A stretch of 5,712 nt of DNA from Candidatus Fraserbacteria bacterium RBG_16_55_9 (GTDB taxonomy: Bacteria > Bipolaricaulota > Bipolaricaulia > RBG-16-55-9): the NCBI GenBank assembly GCA_001778455.1, contig MFGX01000130.1, positions 7,614-13,325 of the forward strand, read 5' to 3'. The notes below the pieces were generated by a model that made no database searches, was not told where the DNA came from, and worked only from the letters and a program-made list of their open reading frames with translations. The translations under genes and the position numbers were made by a program. Positions 1 through 5,666 of this stretch are shown here, piece by piece. The number at the start of each line of letters is the position of its first letter. Position 1 is the first letter of the stretch.

Positions 1-21
1 ATCCCTTTGTCAAGGGGGCAG

Positions 22-315
22 TTAGAGCGAAAGCCTCTCTCGGATCTGTTCTTTCGTTACGCCTCGCACCCGCATAACTTTTTCAGGATACGTCTCACCG
101 GAAAGGATATCAATCGCGCTCTTTGGAATCTTCAGGATCTGGGCCAGCAAGGCGATACACGCTTGATTCGCCTTGCCCTTCTCCGGAGCAGCCGTCACCG
201 AGATGAGTAGAGCGTCTCCACGCACTCCGAGTACGGCATTCTGCTTGCCCTTTGGTTTCACTTTCAGTTTGAGGGTCACTCCCGCAGGTCCCTCGTTCAT
301 TCTCATCGCGCTCAT
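22..315 (-). CDS. DUF167 / YggU (UPF0235) family protein
   Basis: A 97-residue protein that looks like a complete member of the DUF167 (UPF0235, YggU) family, small single-domain alpha/beta proteins of unknown biochemical role. Family landmarks are visible: an N-terminal strand rich in Lys and Val (about residues 14-23, LKLKVKPKGK), a second strand (DALLISVTAAP, 34-44), the signature EKGKAN (45-50) that starts the long helix, and the C-terminal LSGETYPEKV (71-80). Relatives usually have Ser-Arg in that last motif (GxxSRxK); here it is Tyr-Pro, a small departure. The ATG at 315 is the longest start. In-frame ATGs at codons 4 and 6 (306 and 300) are possible, and no strong Shine-Dalgarno decides between them. 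The gene is divergent from the 377-2074 operon and reads out of the left edge. The family call is secure; function is unknown. Confidence 0.9.
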   Translation of the reverse strand: MSAMRMNEGPAGVTLKLKVKPKGKQNAVLGVRGDALLISVTAAPEKGKANQACIALLAQILKIPKSAIDILSGETYPEKVMRVRGVTKEQIRERLSL

Positions 316-319
316 TCTA

Positions 320-347
320 TCGAAAGCCTTCTCCCGGCAAGTATACT
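320..347 (+). promoter_or_regulatory. Possible sigma-70-type promoter for the 377-2074 operon
   Basis: The gap between the divergent genes holds TATACT (342-347, 5 of 6 matches to the -10 consensus), preceded after 16 bases by TCGAAA (320-325, 4 of 6 to the -35). A start near 354 would leave a leader of about 23 bases carrying GGAG before the ATG at 377. The -10 lies in the palindrome GTATAC, so it also reads as TATACT on the minus strand (345-340), but no -35 is visible there. This is a prediction from consensus match only. Confidence 0.35.
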
Positions 348-376
348 CTTAGACGCAACCACGGAGATGGAGTAAT

Positions 377-964
377 ATGCGTGTCGGCGTGATCGAACGA
401 CAATCGAGTAATTTCACGAGAGAAGAGGACGCAGTTGCCCTGGCCGTTGCCTTCTTCCGCGCGTGTCTCTACGACATTGCCCTCTGCCAAAGCGATCTCA
501 ACGAGAAGATCCTTCGGCAGTGGGAGCGCATCTTGCGGGGGGGGCGGGTACATGACTACTCGATCACCCGCTACTTTCAGGCCATTGTGGGAGCCAAGAA
601 ACGGCTCAGGAACCCAACCAACACTGTAGCGTATGTGATTTATAAGATGAGTCACGGCGGACATCCCGATCAGCCTAGTGCGGAGTTCGATGAACGGGGC
701 GATCAGAGCGCGCGCCATTGTATCGCTTGCAGCGCTCCCATCGACGAGGAGCGCCGCCGAAACATGGTCGAGCGCATCCAGCAGGGTTATTGCCTCCACG
801 ACGTCAGGACACCCCTCGATTGTGACGAGATTGTAAACACTCATCTGACTCAGGAAGAGATCTTTCAATTTATCGGCCATGAAGTGAGCTTCAGCTACCA
901 AGAGAAGAAGATTCAAGAGATCTACGAGGAACTGGAACGCCAGGAAGCAAGGTCGCAGCTCTAG
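377..964 (+). CDS. Uncharacterised 195-aa protein, first gene of operon with a zinc-finger anti-sigma-like membrane protein
   Basis: I do not recognise this protein as a member of a named family. It is soluble-looking, with no signal peptide or membrane segment. It has a helical N-terminal half (residues 15-95), a central stretch with paired cysteines (HCxxC at 114-118, then C139 and C149) that could bind a metal, and a highly charged helical or coiled-coil C-terminus (175-193). Residues 157-188 (LTQEEIFQFIGHEV and following) weakly resemble the helix-turn-helix of sigma-70 region 4, and the length matches an ECF sigma factor. However, no convincing region 2 is visible and the cysteines are atypical. 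The ATG at 377 follows GGAG motifs at 363-366 and 369-372. The TAG stop is 12 bases before the next start, so the two genes are surely cotranscribed. A G8 run lies at 537-544 within the frame. It is real as a gene on spacing, ribosome sites and codon pattern; the role is unknown. Confidence 0.8.
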   Translation: MRVGVIERQSSNFTREEDAVALAVAFFRACLYDIALCQSDLNEKILRQWERILRGGRVHDYSITRYFQAIVGAKKRLRNPTNTVAYVIYKMSHGGHPDQPSAEFDERGDQSARHCIACSAPIDEERRRNMVERIQQGYCLHDVRTPLDCDEIVNTHLTQEEIFQFIGHEVSFSYQEKKIQEIYEELERQEARSQL

Positions 965-976
965 GGGAGGTAGGTT

Positions 977-2074
977 ATGCACAAAGGGAGTTCTAGAGAC
1001 GAGTTCTTTCAGAAACTTTTCACCCAAGACCTGGAGGAGATCAAGCATGTCCATCACCCCGAAGAGGAAGTACTGCGAGTCTATCTGAGAGGCTATCTAA
1101 GCAGGGAGTGGCGCGACCCAGACAGCCTCTTGTCAAAGTTAAAGGGCGGGGATCTGAGCGAGTGGCGCCACCAAGAGGTTTCAGCTCATTTGCTCACGTG
1201 TGAGTCGTGTCGTCAGCGGGCGCACACGCTTCAGGCGGAGACATCTCGTAGCGGCACCTTCTGGGTGGCCGTGAGCGAATGGACCTCTACATTGCGCCAG
1301 CGCTTGAACCCGGTCCCACGACCGGCTCTGGCTACCATTGCGGTGGAGTTCGCCGTCATCGTGGGATTGGTCGGCGTGCTCTTCTTGCAGCCGGCACCGC
1401 TCTTTACGAAGTCCGCCGCGCTCGGAGGAATCACTTCTGCTGTTGCGGAGAGACGCTCCCCGTCGCCAGCATCGACAACATCCGAGAACAACCCCACGCT
1501 TGAAATGGCAGGAGTCTTCCCTCTCCCTGTGACCCAAGCGATGCAGACCCTGAGTCAGGATCCCAACCCCGATAGCCGAGTTGCCGCTGTGCAAAGCTTG
1601 AAATCGTATGCGGATTATCGGCTGGTAGAGCCCCTCAGCCAGGTCTTCGAGCGAGAGCAGCATCCAGAAGTGCGGCAAGCGATCGCACAAACCCTCACGA
1701 TCATCTGGACTCACTCCGAGGATCAGTTTTCTTCCATGGCTCAGATGCTGGAACGTATGCGCGCGCAACACCATCAGGAATTCCAAGGAGTCGAGGGTTT
1801 TCAGTTGAGCATTGATATCGACCAAGGCGGAGTCTCGCAAAGCCTCCGAGTGTTCCGTGCGGGAAGCCAATATCCCTATGAGATGCTCTGTTCCAGCCGG
1901 CCGGATCTCACGCTCAGCCAGTTGACCGGGTTTGTCTCGGAACTGGATGGGGTGCTAGTCATTGATCGCTCGCTTTCGACGGGAAGTTTCCGTCTGCGAA
2001 TGCCTCTTACGCTAAGCGCAGTGCGAACGATCGATCAACTGGAATCGCAGCTTGGAGTTGTCTGCAGGAAATAG
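977..2074 (+). CDS. Zinc-finger (zf-HC2-type), single-TM, HEAT-like protein; putative anti-sigma-factor-like regulator
   Basis: A 365-residue single-span membrane protein. The N-terminal domain carries the HxxxCxxC signature of anti-sigma zinc fingers (H71, C75, C78 in HLLTCESC), which in characterised relatives sits in the cytoplasm and binds a sigma factor. A hydrophobic helix follows (about 117-138, AVIVGLVGVLFL), then a Ser/Pro/Thr-rich linker (155-175), two HEAT-like helical repeats (about 196-245, with DPNPDSRVAAVQSL and HPEVRQAIAQTL) and a C-terminal alpha-beta-beta-alpha-beta-like domain (about 310-363). That last segment (GVLVIDRSL, GSFRLRMPL, helix, GVV) recalls small periplasmic domains at the end of some zf-HC2 anti-sigma proteins. 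Predicted topology is finger in, HEAT and tail domain outside. The start is supported by GGAGG at 966-970, 6 bases from the ATG. Being second in an operon behind a 195-aa cytoplasmic protein fits an anti-sigma or sensor role. Domain calls are good; the partner and signal are inferred. Confidence 0.85.
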   Translation: MHKGSSRDEFFQKLFTQDLEEIKHVHHPEEEVLRVYLRGYLSREWRDPDSLLSKLKGGDLSEWRHQEVSAHLLTCESCRQRAHTLQAETSRSGTFWVAVSEWTSTLRQRLNPVPRPALATIAVEFAVIVGLVGVLFLQPAPLFTKSAALGGITSAVAERRSPSPASTTSENNPTLEMAGVFPLPVTQAMQTLSQDPNPDSRVAAVQSLKSYADYRLVEPLSQVFEREQHPEVRQAIAQTLTIIWTHSEDQFSSMAQMLERMRAQHHQEFQGVEGFQLSIDIDQGGVSQSLRVFRAGSQYPYEMLCSSRPDLTLSQLTGFVSELDGVLVIDRSLSTGSFRLRMPLTLSAVRTIDQLESQLGVVCRK

Positions 2075-2076
2075 CA

Positions 2077-2093
2077 GCCTGACTAGGCGTTTT
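2077..2093 (+). terminator. Weak possible terminator in convergent stop region
   Basis: Just after the TAG of the zinc-finger gene lies GCCT (2077-2080), loop GACT, AGGC (2085-2088), then G and four T (2090-2093). The 4-bp stem is very short, and it overlaps the stop codon of the opposing CNNM-CBS gene, whose TAG is at 2085-2083. It is the only terminator-like structure in the 8-base convergent junction. It may be fortuitous. Confidence 0.2.
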
Positions 2094-3396
2094 GAATGAG
2101 CACTTTTTCGATGCGCGGTCCCTTCATCTGATCCACGATGAGTTTGACATGATCGTACTGAATAATCTCTCCCGGCTGCGGCACCCGCTTGAGCTGGTAG
2201 TAGATAAACCCAGCGATCGTCTGGTACTCATCTCGTTCCGGCAGCTTCATGCCCAGAACTTGATTGGCATCTTCCACCCGCATTTGGCCGTCCACCCGGG
2301 TAGCCTGGGCATTGACCCGCTCGTAGAGGGGCTCTGCCAGCTCATCTCCGAGTTGCCCTACAATCTCCTCCGCAAGCCCATCCAGGGTGACGATGCCCAC
2401 GGTATCGCTGTACTCATTGACAACCGCGATCACGGGAATACGATCTCGCTGCATCTGGGCGAAGAGTGTGCTTACGGTCTTGTTCTCTGGAACATAGCGA
2501 ATCGGGTGCATCAGGCTTCCGATCGGCTTCTTTAGGGCGTGAAGGTCTTCGCTGATGGTCTTGAGCACATCGCGGATGGCCACGAAGCCAACGATGTTTT
2601 CTGGTCGCTCGCGATAGACGGGGAAGCGCGCATGGCTGGCCTCCTTGAAGATGTTCAAGAGATCCGCGAAGGTCTGATGTTCTTCCAGGCTCACGATCTC
2701 CGGGCGCGGGGTCATCACTTCTTTGACCTCTCGCTCTGCAAGTTCAAGCACGCGGTGGAGCATCTCCTCTTGCTGTCGTCCCAATAAGCCCCGCTTCTTG
2801 CCCTCGGTGAACTGTTGCTTTAAGTCTTCGAGGGAGTGGAGGCGACCGGGCTCTGTCAGCTCGCGTCGGATACCGGCGGCCTGAAGCGCGAGCTGCGAGG
2901 CTCGATCGAGCAACCAGATGAATGGCCGGAAGATTCGCTCAAAGATCAGTATGGGTCGGACCGTGAGGAATGAGATGACCTCCGGGTGACGGATGGCGTA
3001 GATCTTGGGAGCTTGTTCACCCAGAACAATATGAAGAGCCGTGATGAACGCGAAGGCGATGATCGTTGCGATGGTATGGGCAGTCGCGTCCGCAACAGCG
3101 ATGGGAAGGAAGCCGAGCCACGGTCGAATGAGCTCGACCAGAGTCATCTCACCGATCCATCCAAGCGCCAGGCTCGCCATGGTGATGCCCAGTTGAGCCG
3201 CCGCCAGGATCTTGTCAGTCTGCTGTAGGAGTTGACCGACGAGCTTTGCTGAGGTGTGTCCCTGAGAGGCCAGATGTTCAACGCGCGAGCGCCTTACACT
3301 CACCAGCGCAAACTCCACTGAGACGAAAAACCCGTTGGCCGCCACGAGCAGGGCGACAACCAGAAGCTTCAAGAGTACAGACCAGAATACGTCCAT
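2083..3396 (-). CDS. CorC/HlyC-type hemolysin-family protein (CNNM/DUF21 - CBS pair - CorC_HlyC domain)
   Basis: A 437-residue integral membrane protein of the CNNM/CorC (formerly hemolysin C) family, linked in characterised members to Mg2+/Co2+ efflux or homeostasis. Order of domains: the CNNM/DUF21 membrane domain (about 1-195) with the signature NGFFVSVEFALVSVRRSRVE (21-40), membrane helices around 70-90 and 105-125, and the conserved GEQAPK (126-131); an acidic connecting helix before VMTPR (227-231); two CBS domains (about 228-280 and 292-348, with ARFPVY and RIPVIAVV); and a C-terminal CorC_HlyC domain (about 362-435, with YQTIAGFI). Length and architecture are full. The ATG at 3396 aligns with the family N-terminus. 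It lacks a Shine-Dalgarno but has TATAAT 9 bases upstream, suggesting a leaderless transcript. It lies 18 bases downstream of recX. Family is certain; the transported ion, and whether it transports at all, is not. Confidence 0.95.
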   Translation of the reverse strand: MDVFWSVLLKLLVVALLVAANGFFVSVEFALVSVRRSRVEHLASQGHTSAKLVGQLLQQTDKILAAAQLGITMASLALGWIGEMTLVELIRPWLGFLPIAVADATAHTIATIIAFAFITALHIVLGEQAPKIYAIRHPEVISFLTVRPILIFERIFRPFIWLLDRASQLALQAAGIRRELTEPGRLHSLEDLKQQFTEGKKRGLLGRQQEEMLHRVLELAEREVKEVMTPRPEIVSLEEHQTFADLLNIFKEASHARFPVYRERPENIVGFVAIRDVLKTISEDLHALKKPIGSLMHPIRYVPENKTVSTLFAQMQRDRIPVIAVVNEYSDTVGIVTLDGLAEEIVGQLGDELAEPLYERVNAQATRVDGQMRVEDANQVLGMKLPERDEYQTIAGFIYYQLKRVPQPGEIIQYDHVKLIVDQMKGPRIEKVLIQNA

Positions 3397-3405
3397 TCCG
3401 TACGT

Positions 3406-3411
3406 ATTATA
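3406..3411 (-). promoter_or_regulatory. Perfect -10 hexamer 9 bases before the CNNM-CBS start
   Basis: TATAAT reads 3411 to 3406 on the minus strand, between the recX stop and the ATG at 3396. A transcript starting 6-9 bases downstream would begin at or within about 3 bases of the ATG. No Shine-Dalgarno is present in the 18-base gap, and no convincing -35 is found 15-19 bases upstream within the recX coding end. Read-through from recA-recX is the alternative. Confidence 0.4.
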
Positions 3412-3414
3412 ACT

Positions 3415-3906
3415 TTAAATCGTTTGGCGTAGTGCTCGCCTGATCGCTTCGGGCGAAAAACCTCGGCGACGCAGGTACGCATAGAGCTTGCGCTCACGGG
3501 CGATGCGGTCATCACCCCGATAGCGCGTCTTCTGCTGCTCGATGAGTTGTTGAATGATCTGCCTTTCGTCAATTTCAACTTCGTTCAGTGCCTGCTCGAT
3601 GAGTTCATCCGTGACGCCCTTGGCACGTAGTTCACTCTTTAACTGAGCCCGTCCCTTGGGCTTTGTCGCCAGGCGATCTTGTACCCAGAGCTTGGCAAAA
3701 GATGCATCATCGAGCCAGCCTCGCTCCTCGGCTTCTTGGATCACTTGCTGAATAGCAGATGAGGGATAGCCCGCGCGCTTTAGTCGACTTCGGGTTTCGT
3801 GGATGCTGCGAGGTCGGAAGCTCAGCAGGCGTAGTATGTGCTCGCGAGCTTGGGCAAGTTCATCGTTCAGCAGATTTCTTCCCTTGTCTCTTTGCAGTTT
3901 TTTCAT
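3415..3906 (-). CDS. recX: Regulatory protein RecX
   Basis: A 163-residue RecX homologue. RecX proteins bind RecA filaments and modulate (mostly inhibit) their extension and recombinase and coprotease activity. The protein shows the helical three-helix repeats of the family: AREHILRLLSFRPRSIHETRSRLKR-type first repeat (residues 20-44), the motif GWLDDASFAKLWVQDRL (63-79), KPKGRAQLKSELRAKGV (82-98), and a last repeat ending in AYLRRRGFSPEAIRRAL (143-159). Immediate adjacency to recA is the typical arrangement. The ATG at 3906 lies inside recA, giving a 47-base overlap. No Shine-Dalgarno precedes it, so translation is probably coupled to recA. The frame stays open upstream to 4029, but that extension has no RecX-like sequence and mirrors recA coding. 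Identification is secure; the exact start is moderately sure. Confidence 0.93.
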   Translation of the reverse strand: MKKLQRDKGRNLLNDELAQAREHILRLLSFRPRSIHETRSRLKRAGYPSSAIQQVIQEAEERGWLDDASFAKLWVQDRLATKPKGRAQLKSELRAKGVTDELIEQALNEVEIDERQIIQQLIEQQKTRYRGDDRIARERKLYAYLRRRGFSPEAIRRALRQTI

Positions 3907-4942
3907 CAGACTGTGAGTTTGGGTCGGCAGCGGAAGCCTTCTCGGGCTCGGCTTCTCGCAAGAGGCCGGACTTAATGCGAATCTCTCGCTCGATCTGCCC
4001 TGCCAACGAGGTGTTCTGCTCCAAGGCAACTGCGCTATTGGTCATCCCTTGGCCCAGTTGCGTGCTCCCGTAGGAAAACCACGCGCCACTCTTCTTGACG
4101 ATCCCCATCTCCTCGCCCACTTTCACAAGCTCACGCTCGCGGGCGATTCCCTTGCCATAGAGGATGTCGAAGCGGGCTTCTTTAAACGGCGGAGCGAGCT
4201 TGTTCTTCACAACCCTCACCAGCGTCTCGTTGCCAATCTTCTCCTCGCCCTCCTCGATCGAGCCGATACGCTTGATCTCCATGCGCACGGAAGTGTAGAA
4301 CTTGAGCGCCAGTCCTCCCGTTGTGGTTGTCGATGGCCCCCATGGCCCTGAGCTGATCAGTGAGCGGATCTGGTTGATGAATGTGACGGTGGTCTTCGAT
4401 AGGTGAATCGCACCTGACAGCTTTCTCATCGCTTGGCTCATCAAGCGGGCCTGAAGGCCTACTTGGGCATCGCCCATCGCCCCCGCGATCTCCGCTTCAG
4501 GCACAAGAGCTGCCACGGAGTCGATCACGATGATGTCTACAGCTCCACTTCTAACCAGATGCTCCGTGATCTCCAGAGCCTGCTCACCGGAGTTGGGTTG
4601 GCTGAGTAGCAGGTGATCGAGATTCACGCCAATGGCCCGCGCGTAGGTTGGATCCAACGCGTGCTCCGCATCAATGAAGGCGGCTGCTCCTCCCCGCTTC
4701 TGGGCCTCGGCAATGAGGTGGAGAGCGAGCGTGGTCTTTCCGGAAGATTCAGGGCCGAAGATTTCTATAATTCGACCTCGGGGCACACCTCCGATTCCTA
4801 AGGCAATGTCTAAGGCCAGGGAGCCACTGGGTATGGTATCTACATCCAGGTGGCCGGACTCGCCCAGCCACATGATCGAGCCCTCGCCGTAGCGTTTCTT
4901 GATCTGTTCCAGGACGGAGTTTAAGACTTCTTTCTTGCCCAT
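3860..4942 (-). CDS. recA: Recombinase RecA
   Basis: RecA forms ATP-dependent filaments on single-stranded DNA for homologous pairing and stimulates LexA-type cleavage in the SOS response. With the ATG at 4942 the protein has 360 residues, close to the family norm. Visible landmarks: GSIM (21-24), Walker A GPESSGKT (63-70), DAEHALDP with catalytic Glu93, Walker B IIVID (137-141), loop L1 with GAMGDAQVG (154-162), MSQAMRKL (168-175), INQIR with the switch Gln191, and KFY (214-216). Loop L2 is unusual: between INQIR and the TTTTGG end it has WGPS where Escherichia coli has FGNPE, and it is one residue longer. The C-terminal tail ends in a Lys/Arg-rich stretch (about 348-360) instead of being purely acidic. 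An in-frame TTG at 4978 would add 12 residues but coincides with a -35-like element. There is no Shine-Dalgarno; a -10-like TATGAT lies 6 bases before the ATG. Followed by overlapping recX. Confidence 0.98.
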   Translation of the reverse strand: MGKKEVLNSVLEQIKKRYGEGSIMWLGESGHLDVDTIPSGSLALDIALGIGGVPRGRIIEIFGPESSGKTTLALHLIAEAQKRGGAAAFIDAEHALDPTYARAIGVNLDHLLLSQPNSGEQALEITEHLVRSGAVDIIVIDSVAALVPEAEIAGAMGDAQVGLQARLMSQAMRKLSGAIHLSKTTVTFINQIRSLISSGPWGPSTTTTGGLALKFYTSVRMEIKRIGSIEEGEEKIGNETLVRVVKNKLAPPFKEARFDILYGKGIARERELVKVGEEMGIVKKSGAWFSYGSTQLGQGMTNSAVALEQNTSLAGQIEREIRIKSGLLREAEPEKASAADPNSQSDEKTAKRQGKKSAER

Positions 4943-4948
4943 AGCTGG

Positions 4949-4978
4949 ATCATAGCGGATGGCGCTATGGCAGGACAA
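4949..4978 (-). promoter_or_regulatory. Candidate recA promoter
   Basis: Reading the minus strand, TTGTCC (4978-4973, 4 of 6 to the -35 consensus), an 18-base spacer and TATGAT (4954-4949, 5 of 6 to the -10) stand directly before recA. The -10 is 6 bases from the ATG at 4942, so the message would be leaderless or nearly so, matching the lack of a ribosome binding site. Two inverted repeats overlap this promoter. Consensus match only; transcription from the upstream gene is also possible. Confidence 0.4.
4951..4969. repeat. Inverted repeat in recA promoter spacer/-10
   Basis: CATAGCG (4951-4957), five bases, CGCTATG (4963-4969): a perfect 7-base inverted repeat. It covers the spacer and enters the putative -10 of recA, so it could be a repressor operator. 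If transcribed from upstream it could instead form a 7-bp hairpin ending 8 bases before the recA ATG. It does not match the well-known LexA boxes (CTGT-N8-ACAG, GAAC-N4-GTTC, GTTC-N7-GTTC). Confidence 0.5.
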
Positions 4979-4986
4979 CTCGTTGT
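4975..4986. repeat. Short inverted repeat overlapping recA -35 element
   Basis: ACAAC (4975-4979), two bases, GTTGT (4982-4986) form a perfect 12-bp inverted repeat. Its left half overlaps the -35-like TTGTCC. It is adjacent to the second repeat at 4951-4969, and together they fill much of the 67-base gap between the barrel-like gene and recA. A role as an operator is inferred from position only; a 5-base arm can arise by chance. Confidence 0.3.
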
Positions 4987-5009
4987 CTTCGCCGTCTGAG
5001 CCTATCGCG

Positions 5010-5480
5010 TTAGAAGTAGAAATGGACTCCCAAGCCGGAGGTCACTTCACTGACGCCACGGAAGAGGAGGCCCACTTCGGCGTGAATGGCCACATTCGGG
5101 GTCAAGCGGATCTCAATACCGGTGACCGCTTGGAGCGGGACGACGATCATCCCGCCGCTTGTGAAGAAGGCGGCTCCTGTGCCCACATAGAGATCCACCA
5201 TGGATGTATTGAGAAACTTGAGGAACGCCCGAGCTGTAGCACTAGGCGCACCATCGACGATGAAAATCGTGGCCGAGAGGCCAAAGAGATCGGCAATCCA
5301 CATACGAGTAGAGAGCCCTGAGGCCGGAAAGACATCGGGGGGCGTGAACGGTGCGGTCAAGGCCAGACCGAACCCGAACCCGTGTCCCTGCGAGAAGTCC
5401 TGCACAGGAATGGCTTCACCTGATAAAGCGATTCCTATGATCAGTCCGAGGGCCAGACCCCAGGCAATCCAACGACGCAT
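5010..5480 (-). CDS. Small exported protein, outer-membrane beta-barrel-like
   Basis: A 156-residue protein with no family I can name. It begins with a clear signal peptide (MRRW then a hydrophobic run to about residue 19, cleavage plausible after Ala23 in SGEA). The mature part is rich in Gly, aromatic and alternating hydrophobic residues, suggesting short amphipathic beta strands (GFGFGLALTAPF, MIVVPLQAVTGIEIRL, NVAIHAEVGLLF). It ends in GVHFYF, with the terminal Phe and aromatic pattern of outer-membrane barrels. Two in-frame starts have good ribosome sites: ATG at 5480 behind AAGGAG (5 bases away) and ATG at 5510 behind GAGGTGA. The shorter form is preferred because its N-terminus is a standard signal peptide, whereas the longer adds an acidic MQMNREEGEK. 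It lies 67 bases upstream of recA on the same strand. Export is well supported; barrel structure is moderate; function is unknown. Confidence 0.75.
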   Translation of the reverse strand: MRRWIAWGLALGLIIGIALSGEAIPVQDFSQGHGFGFGLALTAPFTPPDVFPASGLSTRMWIADLFGLSATIFIVDGAPSATARAFLKFLNTSMVDLYVGTGAAFFTSGGMIVVPLQAVTGIEIRLTPNVAIHAEVGLLFRGVSEVTSGLGVHFYF

Positions 5481-5544
5481 CTTCTCTCCTTCTTCTCTAT
5501 TCATCTGCATTGTTTCACCTCGCCTGAGTCTAGGCCATCCGGGG

Positions 5545-5575
5545 GAACTGCCGAATGACCGTCGTTCGACAGTTC
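5545..5575. repeat. 31-bp near-perfect palindrome in divergent intergenic region
   Basis: Arms GAACTG-x-CGAA-x-GAC (5545-5559) and GTC-x-TTCG-x-CAGTTC (5561-5575) are symmetric about C5560. Thirteen of 15 base pairs match; the exceptions are C5551/A5569 and T5556/G5564. It lies between the minus-strand gene at 5480 and the plus-strand start at 5667. No T-run follows on either strand, so it does not look like a terminator. A dimeric repressor site is the natural reading; a stable leader hairpin (about 12 bp with a 5-base loop) is possible if transcribed. Confidence 0.65.
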
Positions 5576-5628
5576 AAGAGGAATCCGTCTGAGGTTTGCA
5601 GGACCTGTGTCTTCCCTTGCGCGGTCCT

Positions 5629-5658
5629 TTGACGTGAGACGATGAGTAAGGGTTTAAT
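5629..5658 (+). promoter_or_regulatory. Sigma-70-type promoter for the right-edge gene
   Basis: TTGACG (5629-5634, 5 of 6) and TTTAAT (5653-5658, 5 of 6) are separated by 18 bases. A start 6-9 bases downstream falls at 5664-5667, right at the ATG at 5667, predicting a leaderless message. It is the best promoter match in the window. Confidence 0.5.
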
Positions 5659-5666
5659 GGATCGAG

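Noticed and set aside
3..16. CCCTT-TGTC-AAGGG hairpin, also a TTGACA on the minus strand, at the left edge
   Set aside because: It could be a terminator stem after the DUF167 gene or a -35 hexamer for something further left, but the deciding T-run or -10 would lie outside the window.
317..1057. Long minus-strand open frame (246 codons) opposite the first operon gene
   Set aside because: It is antisense to the 377-964 gene and the start of the next one. The plus-strand gene has a ribosome site, normal composition and tight operon spacing; the minus frame has none of these and resembles no known family.
1181..1870. Minus-strand open frame (229 codons) within the zinc-finger gene
   Set aside because: Arg/Ser/His-rich translation without domains, fully inside a plus-strand gene with recognisable motifs. 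It is a shadow frame.
3898..3903. Six-A run at the recA/recX overlap as a programmed frameshift giving a RecA-RecX fusion
   Set aside because: recX lies in the +1 frame relative to recA, whereas A-runs usually favour -1 shifting. There is no slippery heptamer or stimulatory structure visible.
3907..4029. Longer recX start at 4029
   Set aside because: The extra 41 residues are the out-of-frame reading of recA and show no RecX similarity.
4943..4978. Twelve-residue N-terminal extension of RecA from a TTG at 4978
   Set aside because: RecA proteins do not carry such an extension. The stretch holds promoter-like elements and an inverted repeat, and the ATG at 4942 matches the family N-terminus.
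5527..5555. Weak minus-strand promoter (TTCGGC, 17 bases, TAGACT) for the barrel-like gene
   Set aside because: Only 2 of 6 and 4 of 6 consensus matches, which is not enough to call. The gene's promoter remains unidentified.
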